64,000 nt of DNA. Origin: Candidatus Nitrosocosmicus arcticus. GTDB lineage: Archaea; Thermoproteota; Nitrososphaeria; Nitrososphaerales; Nitrososphaeraceae. The notes below the pieces were generated by a model, which was not told the origin of the DNA, searched no databases, and saw nothing but the letters and a program-made list of their open reading frames with translations. Both the position numbers and the translations under genes were made by a program. Shown here one piece after another: positions 57,500 through 64,000 of this stretch. Where the stretch lies: positions 1-64,000 of the forward strand of contig NZ_ML675584.1 in the NCBI RefSeq assembly GCF_007826885.1, written 5' to 3'. The first letter of the stretch is position 1, and every line of letters begins with the position of its first letter.

Positions 57500-57572
57500 G
57501 GGGTACAATCCTAATTACAAATTACCTTATCATGAGAGCAAATGCATTCCTAGTCAAAGTTTAATGAACGAT

Positions 57573-57743
57573 TATCTTCCTTTCAATGGGAAAAAACCGA
57601 AGCCAGATTTGCTATATCTACTTGCAAACTTGGTAATTTCCTCGATTTGCTCTTGAGTAAGTCCACTTGCTTGGATTTCATATGGTTTATTATCTATTTG
57701 AGCTTCTAAAATATTAGCAATTTCTTTTGTAAATTTATTCATA
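57573..57743 (-). CDS. Small protein, 56 residues
   Basis: The ATG-started ORF encodes a soluble helical peptide: MNKFTKEIANILEAQIDNKP, then LTQEQIEEITKFASRYSK, ending GFGFFPLKGR. The composition is protein-like (amphipathic helices). It is not recognised. It lies on the same strand as the zinc-domain ORF at 57299, with the palindrome cluster about 50 bp upstream. Confidence 0.6.
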
Positions 57744-57793
57744 CACTATATACGCAGACATAAGAAATATGAGTTATCATCATAGTAACACTG

Positions 57794-57879
57794 TTCAATG
57801 AGTATTGAATGATCCGAACAGAGTTTGATCTTTCAATACTCATTGAAAGGATTCAAACTAGTTTGTATAAACTAGTTTG
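57794..57879. promoter_or_regulatory. Cluster of perfect palindromes (candidate operators)
   Basis: Two copies of the dyad TTCAAT-N4-ATTGAA lie at 57794-57809 and 57832-57847. They are reverse complements of one another including the spacer, so they also form a 16-bp stem with a 22-nt loop. Next come two copies of the 10-bp palindrome AAACTAGTTT at 57855-57864 and 57869-57878, which together form an 11-bp stem. The cluster begins 51 bp upstream of the minus-strand 56-residue gene. Such repeated dyads are typical of multi-site operators. Confidence 0.55.
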
Positions 57880-58529
57880 TTATTTATCCGCAACACATTT
57901 ACAGTAACAACAAATTATTTAAACTTTTAAGAATATGATTTGGCCGTATAATAATATTCATGAATCAGACAATTCCGTATTTTACTATGTTACCATTAAT
58001 CTATTCATCATTAGTTCATATTGTAATATCATTTCAAGTCCTCAATCAGTTTTCTCCCTTGAAAAATAATAATAGTATGTCACATGGATTATCATACCCG
58101 CATTCCACTTAGAATGTCAGGTTTTCTTCCGCATGTATTTAATAAGAGAACGGTCTACTGTTGGGTACTAATATATATTCAAGATCAATTAGAATATTCT
58201 TTACATGGTTAAATTTTTTAAATAATTTAATATTGTTATAATCGCGTTTGTAGTCTTCAATATATTTCTGTGTTTGGGGAAAAATTTAATAATGCACCGG
58301 ATAAACTATGCAAATGTATTACTCAAAAAGTAAACGAATAGAAGTACAACTTTAGCAGCAAGTTTGCCCATTAATTACCAACTATTGTAGCAATATATGG
58401 ATATATGAATTCTAAGGTTTATCCTAAATTGATATGAGATTTATACCATAGCGGAGATATTCTTTATTTGTCCTATAAATTGACTATAATGGTTAAATAA
58501 ATGATAGAGGTATTATAAATAGACATTCT
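57880..58529. other. Gene-free stretch
   Basis: About 650 bases without a supported ORF, between the palindrome cluster and the TPR gene. The end near 58440-58520 carries the TPR promoter region. Confidence 0.4.
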
Positions 58530-60992
58530 TTGGATGGAAATTATAATATTAACAAAACCCCTAGAGATACTAATAGGGAAAATAAAACTGCTAATCCGGA
58601 TACGGATGATCATGTGGCGGACATCGATAATACCAACGATGACATCGCTGAAATTTCTATAGAGGATAACTATCTTGAAAATCTAGATCCTTCCTTACGA
58701 AATTCTATCGATGATATTACCACCATTATAAATGCCAAGTTAAGAAACTCCGATATCTCTACAAAGCACAAAGCATCAATAGAAACCCAAATAGAGGGAT
58801 TGGCTAATTTAATTAAATTAATACCTCGCAAGGCTAACAATGCTATTACCACAGATGACTCTGCTCTTTCTAACAATGCTATTACCACAGATGACTCTGC
58901 TCTTTCTAACAATGCTATTACCACAGATGACTCTGCTCTTTCTAACAATGCTATTACCACAGATGACTCTGCTCTTTCTAACAATGCTATTACCACAGAT
59001 GACTCTGCTCTTTCTAACAATGATTATCAAAGAACCGTCACTTCTCTTGATCAAAACATCGAGATAAACCCACAATATGCAGATGCCTACAACAACAAAG
59101 GCTTGTCTTTGTATTATCTAGGGGATTACCAAGAAGCCATAGCCTGCTACGATAAGGCCATCGAGATAAACCCAGAGTATGATCTTGCATTTTACAACAA
59201 AGGTATAGTGTTGTCTGTTACTGGAAATAACCAAGAAGCCATAGCCTGCTACGATAAGGCCATCGAGATAAACCCACAATATGCAGATGCCTACAACAAC
59301 AAAGGCTTGTCTTTGTATTATCTAGGGGATAACCAAGAAGCCATAGCCTGCTACGATAAGGCCATCGAGATAAACCCACAATATGCAGATGCCTACAACA
59401 ACAAAGGCCTGTCATTGTATTACATTGGGAGTCAGGATGCCATAGCCTGCTACGATAAGGCCATCGAGATAAACCCAGAGTATGATCTTGCATTTTACAA
59501 CAAAGGTATAGTGTTGTCTGTTACTGGAAATAACCAAGAAGCCATAGCCTGCTACGATAAGGCCATCGAGATAAACCCACAATATGCAGATGCCTACAAC
59601 AACAAAGGCTTGTCTTTGTATTATCTAGGGGATAACCAAGAAGCCATAGCCTGCTACGATAAGGCCATCGAGATAAACCCACAATATGCAGATGCCTACA
59701 ACAACAAAGGCCTGTCATTGTATTACATTGGGAGTCAGGATGCCATAGCCTGCTACGATAAGGCCATCGAGATAAACCCAGAGTATGATCTTGCATTTTA
59801 CAACAAAGGTATAGTGTTGTCTGTTACTGGAAATAACCAAGAAGCCATAGCCTGCTACGATAAGGCCATCGAGATAAACCCACAATATGCAGATGCCTAC
59901 AACAACAAAGGCTTGTCTTTGTATTATCTAGGGGATAACCAAGAAGCCATAGCCTGCTACGATAAGGCCATCGAGATAAACCCACAATATGCAGATGCCT
60001 ACAACAACAAAGGCCTGTCATTGTATTACATTGGGAGTCAGGATGCCATAGCCTGCTACGATAAGGCCATCGAGATAAACCCAGAGTATGATCTTGCATT
60101 TTACAACAAAGGTATAGTGTTGTCTGTTACTGGAAATAACCAAGAAGCCATAGCCTGCTACGATAAGGCCATCGAGATAAACCCACAATATGCAGATGCC
60201 TACAACAACAAAGGCTTGTCTTTGTATTATCTAGGGGATTACCAAGAAGCCATAGCCTGCTACGATAAGGCCTTCGAGATAAACCCAGAGTATGCGGATA
60301 CATTCTATAATAAAGGAATGGCCCTGTCGGCCATATCCAAATTTGCAGAAGCCATTACATCTTTTGATAAGGCCATCGAGATAAATCCCTATTATGCAGA
60401 TGCATTCTATAATAAAGGAATGGCCCTGTCGGCCATATCCAAATTTGCAGAAGCCATTACATCTTTTGATAAGGCCATCGAGATAAATCCCTATTATGCA
60501 GATGCATTCTATAATAAAGGAATGGCCCTGTCGGCCATATCCAAATTTGCAGAAGCCATCAGTTCATACGAAAAAACGCTAGAAATTGATTCTGACAACG
60601 TCAAAGCATTAAATGGAAAATCATGGATACTCGCAAATCAATTCCCTACACGCATTAACGAAGCACTGGATACAATAAAGCGGGCATTGGGGATTGATCC
60701 GACCGATATAGATATTCTGTATACATATGGTTTCATAATGGAGCACATGGGGTCATACAAAGAATCAGTCTCAATTTACAACCATATATTAAAACAGGAT
60801 CCCTTAATACCTGAAGTTTGGTATAGGTGCTTTGTATCTAAAACAAAATCTGATGATGACGAATTACCTGATTCGAGATTTTATTTGAATCAAGCAATTG
60901 ATCTAAACCCCGATTATGCAGTTATGTCAAAGACAGACGGACAAAAAAAAATGGCTGGGAATGAAACGCACTACTCTATTCCCATTATGTAA
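58530..60992 (+). CDS. Large TPR-repeat protein
   Basis: The 820-residue protein starts with TTG and a charged N-terminal region, then five exact copies of a 12-residue unit NNAITTDDSALS (residues ~103-162), then about 17 TPR units of 34 (or 33) residues, such as EAIACYDKAIEINPQYADAY. The TPR block is built of a ~303-bp (101-residue) unit repeated four times almost identically, followed by more diverged TPRs. There is no signal peptide or membrane helix. It is presumably a cytosolic scaffold or adaptor. It could bind partners through the superhelix. Confidence 0.85.
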   Translation: MDGNYNINKTPRDTNRENKTANPDTDDHVADIDNTNDDIAEISIEDNYLENLDPSLRNSIDDITTIINAKLRNSDISTKHKASIETQIEGLANLIKLIPRKANNAITTDDSALSNNAITTDDSALSNNAITTDDSALSNNAITTDDSALSNNAITTDDSALSNNDYQRTVTSLDQNIEINPQYADAYNNKGLSLYYLGDYQEAIACYDKAIEINPEYDLAFYNKGIVLSVTGNNQEAIACYDKAIEINPQYADAYNNKGLSLYYLGDNQEAIACYDKAIEINPQYADAYNNKGLSLYYIGSQDAIACYDKAIEINPEYDLAFYNKGIVLSVTGNNQEAIACYDKAIEINPQYADAYNNKGLSLYYLGDNQEAIACYDKAIEINPQYADAYNNKGLSLYYIGSQDAIACYDKAIEINPEYDLAFYNKGIVLSVTGNNQEAIACYDKAIEINPQYADAYNNKGLSLYYLGDNQEAIACYDKAIEINPQYADAYNNKGLSLYYIGSQDAIACYDKAIEINPEYDLAFYNKGIVLSVTGNNQEAIACYDKAIEINPQYADAYNNKGLSLYYLGDYQEAIACYDKAFEINPEYADTFYNKGMALSAISKFAEAITSFDKAIEINPYYADAFYNKGMALSAISKFAEAITSFDKAIEINPYYADAFYNKGMALSAISKFAEAISSYEKTLEIDSDNVKALNGKSWILANQFPTRINEALDTIKRALGIDPTDIDILYTYGFIMEHMGSYKESVSIYNHILKQDPLIPEVWYRCFVSKTKSDDDELPDSRFYLNQAIDLNPDYAVMSKTDGQKKMAGNETHYSIPIM
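58836..59015 (+). repeat. Five exact tandem 36-bp repeats
   Basis: AACAATGCTATTACCACAGA begins each 36-bp unit; five adjacent identical copies span 58836-59015. They encode NNAITTDDSALS in frame. The identity of all five at DNA level suggests recent slippage or gene conversion. Confidence 0.95.
59050..60290 (+). repeat. Tandem ~303-bp TPR repeats, near-identical
   Basis: The segment starting CTGGAAATAACCAAGAAGCC recurs at 59222, 59525, 59828 and 60131, exactly 303 bp apart, with almost no differences. Each unit codes for three TPRs (34+34+33 residues). The identity at third codon positions points to recent expansion. Confidence 0.95.
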
Positions 60993-61001
60993 TCTTGTTG
61001 C

Positions 61002-61031
61002 GGAAAATCACTTTCAGAATGATGATTTTCC
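61002..61031 (+). terminator. Hairpin after the TPR gene
   Basis: GGAAAATCA (61002-61010) is the exact reverse complement of TGATTTTCC (61023-61031), with a 12-nt loop, 10 bp after the TPR stop. It may end transcription or protect the mRNA end. Confidence 0.45.
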
Positions 61032-61352
61032 CTACACTAATAGTATTCCATGCCTGAATTAAAGAAATCTTGTTAGCCTGTATATACTAAAAATACTGGA
61101 AAATAAGGATTGTATTTTACTATCAAATAATTAAAGTGGCATTTTTTAATTGCCTTCGATGTAATTTTAAAAACCAAAATAAATCGTTTCCATGAAAAGT
61201 ATTTGCTAAGGTATTCTGCGACTTTATGTGTTATTTAAAACACACATATTTTATAACATCGTGGCTAGACATCTAATTCTATGCTTCAAAAACTTGAGTG
61301 ATAAGAACAAATTTTAATAACGTGAAACGTATTTGATAGTAATTGAGTATTA

Positions 61353-61751
61353 TTGGATTTTGCTAATGAGGATTTCGCAAATATTCACTGCAAACACATA
61401 AGGGAATTGGATCCGCTAATCAGATTTGTAGGCATAGCAAGTGGGATGGGTACATTGGTGGCAACTTCCTATCGAGAACAATTGAATGCACTGATGAGCG
61501 ACGATGAGACAAGACTCTACGCGATGCAAGCAGTATTTCGAGCTGAACTTCGTGAGGATTTTCAGAAGAATTTAGGTACTTTAAATTATTCTGTGGGCAA
61601 GTATGACAAACTAATACGTGCGACAATTCCATTAGATAGTGTTAACGAAAGTAAATATTATCTTTTAATCTCATTTGATATCGAGGCAAATTCAATATTC
61701 ATTATTGAAAAGAAAATTCTCGAATACATTAAAGTACTACCACGGGGGTAA
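61353..61751 (+). CDS. Hypothetical protein, roadblock-like
   Basis: The 132-residue soluble protein (TTG start) reads like a small sensor domain: LDPLIRFVGIASGMGTLVAT, RLYAMQAVFRAELREDF and SKYYLLISFDIEANSIFIIE. The alternation of beta strands and helices resembles roadblock/LC7 or the thaumarchaeal DUF6659 family, but I am not certain. No partner gene is adjacent. Confidence 0.6.
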   Translation: MDFANEDFANIHCKHIRELDPLIRFVGIASGMGTLVATSYREQLNALMSDDETRLYAMQAVFRAELREDFQKNLGTLNYSVGKYDKLIRATIPLDSVNESKYYLLISFDIEANSIFIIEKKILEYIKVLPRG

Positions 61752-61906
61752 TTTATTCTACAAAAAGTCTGCCAACAGTGCTTCCTGATTTGAAAAGTGG
61801 GTTTATCTTTTCACAATGAAATAAATCTAATCTAAGTTGTAATTATTCGATTATTATATATCTAAAATTACCAATTGTTATAAAGGTTGGTGTGGTTATT
61901 ATATGC

Positions 61907-62038
61907 ATGAGACAAAAATTTTCAGCGGGAACTAAATGTGAGTGCATGTGTCACGGGAAAGCGGGTATTATAGAATATTGTGGTTATTGTTCTTCTTCGC
62001 ATCGTAGAATGAATACGAGTCCAAGACCCAGAAGGTAG
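61907..62038 (+). CDS. Small cysteine-rich protein, 43 residues
   Basis: The ATG-started ORF encodes a basic peptide with CECMCHGKAGIIEYCGYC near residues 11-28, five cysteines plus a histidine. It could bind one zinc. It is too short to place in a family. A second cysteine-rich small protein in this window (32043) has a similar CxC/CxxC composition. Confidence 0.5.
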   Translation: MRQKFSAGTKCECMCHGKAGIIEYCGYCSSSHRRMNTSPRPRR

Positions 62039-62358
62039 CTTTATTCTTTTTAGGAAGATGACCTTCTTGAAAACTTGCGGACCACGATGACGTTTTTGAA
62101 ATCAGTTTGATAAAAATAGTTGTCTTATTTGGATTATCCGATCACTTTAATTTTATGGTCGAGAAATTAATTAAAAAACTATATATATTTTCTCTGTATG
62201 TGTTCAAAATGATGGTCTTTGAGTGGTTGAACCCCTATCGCGTGAACACCTTAGCCAATAACTTTGCATAATCAGAATGCTGGTTTACTACTTGTGCTAA
62301 GGAAGTTCTTTTTGAAAGGGCTTGTTTATATATTATTAAACTGATACTATTTAGCCAT

Positions 62359-62676
62359 TCATGTTTCTTTCCAATGTCTTTCTAAATCTCCGAGTCTATT
62401 CATTGCATCAAGATTATTCTGTAAATCACAGAATAGGGGTTCATTTCGGATTTTTATGAATACTTCCATAACCTGATCATTAGTAACGCCATGTTTGATG
62501 TCATAATGAATATTTCTAATTATATTTGATAATTTGCCATATTTTTTGTGTTTCCTTATCTCCCATTTCGATGCATCCTCGGGGAGTCCTTTAACATATT
62601 TTATAACGGTTTTTTCCATATTTTCAATATGCCAACTTTTTAGGGGAAAATTATTTTGGGTCAAAAAATCATCCAT
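62359..62676 (-). CDS. Hypothetical protein, 105 residues
   Basis: The protein is soluble and helical: ENMEKTVIKYVKGLPEDASK, WEIRKHKKYGKLSNIIRNI. There is no recognised motif. The start MDDFLTQNNF is ATG. It is alone on the minus strand. Confidence 0.6.
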   Translation of the reverse strand: MDDFLTQNNFPLKSWHIENMEKTVIKYVKGLPEDASKWEIRKHKKYGKLSNIIRNIHYDIKHGVTNDQVMEVFIKIRNEPLFCDLQNNLDAMNRLGDLERHWKET

Positions 62677-62904
62677 TATACTATATGTAAAGAGGTATAT
62701 AATGTTGACAAATTATTTCCGATTCTGCTTAATAAATGAGGCCGTAGTTTACTGGTCTATGTAAATCGTTGCCATGATTTTTTCTTCAATATCCTGATAA
62801 GCTTTCTCAAATATGCGCGTGAAGTTTCTAATGTGAAACAAATTCATAATTTCCTTATCTCTTAATTATCAAAATACATGTGTACATCTAGTAAATATTG
62901 CTTC

Positions 62905-62996
62905 AGGGATCACCTTTGGGCATTCTGACCTACCCTCGAGTGGCAGGGTCATAATGTTCGAGGTAAATGCCTTAGTTTTTAATTGAGGCGATCCCT
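62905..62996. ncRNA. Rod-like structured non-coding element, unknown family
   Basis: Nested pairings make one long rod: AGGGATC (62905-62911) with GATCCCT (62990-62996), CCTT with GAGG, GGCATT (62919-62924) with AATGCC (62966-62971), and TACC(C)TCGAG (62931-62940) with TTCGAGGTA (62957-62965). An alternative hairpin ACCCT/AGGGT (62932-62936, 62945-62949) uses part of the innermost helix, so two exclusive folds exist. The tRNA fold does not fit because T and D arms are missing. It lies between the yjbQ gene and the 105-residue gene, with no ORF. Confidence 0.45.
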
Positions 62997-63058
62997 TACC
63001 CGCAGTCTAATATGGGTTACCAAACTTGGAAATTAACATGTAATATTTTGATAACCTG

Positions 63059-63493
63059 TTACTCACCAATAATCTTGACTAGAACCCTTTTCTTTCTATT
63101 TCCATCAAATTCACCATAAAAAATTTGTTCCCAAGGACCAAAGTCTAATTTGCTTTTGGTAACTGCGACAACGACTTCCCTTCCCATGATTTGCCGCTTT
63201 AGGTGGGCGTCAGCATTTTCTTCGCCCGTATCATTATGTCTATACTTATTAATAGGCTCATGCGGTGCTAAATTTTCTAACCATTCATGAAAATCATGAT
63301 GTAACCCTTCTTCATCATCGTTGATAAAAATGCTAGAAGAGATGTGCATTGAATTAATTAAACACAAACCTTCTTTGATCCCGCTTCGATTTAAGATCTT
63401 TTCCACATCAAGGGTTATATTAATTAGGTTAAATCTTGATTTTGTATTAAACGTTAGATATTCAGTAATCGATTTCATTTCTTTAAAAAACAA
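63059..63493 (-). CDS. yjbQ: YjbQ (UPF0047) family protein
   Basis: The 144-residue family member has the diagnostic [40 protein letters not shown]-like (here [20 protein letters not shown]) and [15 protein letters not shown] segments. The histidine and acidic residues of these motifs are thought to bind a metal. In E. coli the family has thiamine-phosphate-synthase-like side activity; the physiological role is unclear. It stands alone. Confidence 0.92.
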   Translation of the reverse strand: MFFKEMKSITEYLTFNTKSRFNLINITLDVEKILNRSGIKEGLCLINSMHISSSIFINDDEEGLHHDFHEWLENLAPHEPINKYRHNDTGEENADAHLKRQIMGREVVVAVTKSKLDFGPWEQIFYGEFDGNRKKRVLVKIIGE

Positions 63494-63584
63494 TTTATCA
63501 ATATAATAACCTAATCATTTTTTGCTCTGATTTAGACGATCTCTAATCCGATATATATTCTAAAAAACTAAAAAAACCAAAAAC

Positions 63585-63614
63585 AAAGAAAAAATAGTAA
63601 AACCCCTGAGGGGT
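63585..63614 (-). terminator. Hairpin and T-run terminator
   Basis: On the minus strand ACCCC-TCA-GGGGT (63602-63614) is followed by TTTTACTATTTTTTC. It lies 11 bp after the stop of the secreted protein gene at 63625. This is a clear hairpin with a U tract. Confidence 0.7.
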
Positions 63615-63624
63615 ATTTGTTATA

Positions 63625-63984
63625 TTAGTTGGTGCTGTTTTGGAGAGCTGCTGTAGATGCTAATGGATTTTCGCTTTCAAGTCCGTCAGAGGGAACTTCG
63701 TTGAGTCCGTTTAATGGTGATAAGCAATCGCCATTTTGTTGACTGTTCAAATTAAGACTGTTACCAGTTAAAGCGTTAAATTCTGGTCCTATCGATTGTG
63801 CATCAGAACCACTTGCTTGGTCTTGCATTGGGCCTTGTTCTGCTGAACTACTTGCTTCTTGTCCTAGTGCACTGTTACCAGTACAGGATTCGCCCATAAG
63901 GGTTGCTGACACATTTGGAACATACATTCCAACAATTCCCGCTACGAGTAAGGCTGAAACTATTCCTGTTAATATTTTTTTCAT
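63625..63984 (-). CDS. Secreted Gln/Ser/Asn-rich protein, unknown
   Basis: The 119-residue protein begins with a signal peptide (MKKILTGIVSALLVAGIVG, cleavage probably after NVSA near residue 27). The mature part is low-complexity and rich in Ser, Gln, Asn, Gly and Leu, with two cysteines (CTGN and GDCLSP) that could form a disulfide. It resembles small secreted proteins of Nitrososphaerales of unknown function. It ends at a hairpin terminator. The start lies near the window edge. Confidence 0.75.
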   Translation of the reverse strand: MKKILTGIVSALLVAGIVGMYVPNVSATLMGESCTGNSALGQEASSSAEQGPMQDQASGSDAQSIGPEFNALTGNSLNLNSQQNGDCLSPLNGLNEVPSDGLESENPLASTAALQNSTN

Positions 63985-64000
63985 CAGGTTGAAAAGTCTT

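Noticed and set aside
58836-59015. 36-bp repeats as a CRISPR array
   Set aside because: The copies are contiguous with no spacers and lie inside an open reading frame, in register with codons.
62905-62996. tRNA gene at the rod-like element
   Set aside because: A 7-bp acceptor-like stem is present but the T and D arms and anticodon loop cannot be formed.

Overview
The window is AT-rich DNA from an ammonia-oxidizing archaeon of the Thaumarchaeota (Nitrososphaerota). The direct evidence is an archaeal amoA with the thaumarchaeal amoX in front of it, and an archaeal amoB. The same reading is supported by archaeal ribosomal proteins (L32e, L19e, archaeal L11, S13, S4), a thermosome subunit, an Spt5/NusG protein, an archaeal SRP RNA, the archaeal D-aminoacyl-tRNA deacylase, a CDC48-type ATPase and intron-bearing tRNAs. 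The separated amoXA and amoB, many zinc-domain signalling proteins and long AT-rich intergenic regions suggest group I.1b (Nitrososphaerales, perhaps Nitrosocosmicus-like). That placement is inference. No rRNA, CRISPR array, insertion sequence or phage block was seen.

Layout. 1-10.1 kb is mostly housekeeping: PEP carboxykinase, a tRNA-Gln that appears to carry three introns, Mn-type SOD, L32e-L19e, Nudix, DtdA, Spt5-L11, thermosome and SRP RNA. 10.9-14.0 kb is a vWA / Ser-Thr kinase / PP2C triad of the TerY-P type, followed by a TPR membrane protein. 15.9-24.3 kb holds a Clp1/Grc3-like polynucleotide kinase, an orphan DNA methyltransferase, the replicative DNA ligase, a CBS protein, tRNA-Thr(GGU) and a two-intron tRNA-Leu(UAA). 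24.6-26.2 kb is pdxS-pdxT. 26.4-33.5 kb carries amoX-amoA, then a 1.4 kb non-coding stretch, then a 2-oxoacid:ferredoxin oxidoreductase operon on the other strand headed by a 52-residue cysteine-rich protein, then amoB. A broken CAP/SCP gene lies behind amoB.

36-50 kb holds oligoendopeptidase F, an ACT-like protein, a CDC48 ATPase whose real N-terminus lies upstream of every ATG/GTG/TTG, a PAC2 protein, a p27-like zinc ribbon, a PadR regulator, S13-S4, a winged-helix protein with an EF-hand loop, glmS, a GcvH-TusA fusion protein and a rhodanese. 50.5-57 kb holds DUF488, dodecin, a response regulator, a graspetide-type ATP-grasp ligase with a 19-codon overlapping ORF, a divergent histidine kinase, a ParA-like ATPase and a polytopic membrane protein. 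57-64 kb is accessory: small zinc-domain genes, a cluster of perfect palindromes, an 820-residue TPR protein with near-identical 303-bp repeats, two small orphan genes, a structured non-coding element, YjbQ and a secreted Gln/Ser-rich protein with a hairpin terminator.

How the genes work together. The amo genes supply energy from ammonia. PEP carboxykinase, the ferredoxin-dependent oxidoreductase and GlmS serve central carbon and cell-surface metabolism. SOD, rhodanese and the GcvH-TusA fusion point to redox and sulfur handling. Signalling is abundant: a TerY-P triad, a two-component pair flanking the ATP-grasp gene, two CBS proteins and PadR. The strongest candidates for undescribed biology are the GcvH-TusA fusion with its rhodanese neighbour, the two-component/ATP-grasp locus, the archaeal TerY-P triad, the multi-intron tRNAs, the palindrome cluster and the rod-like RNA at 62.9 kb.
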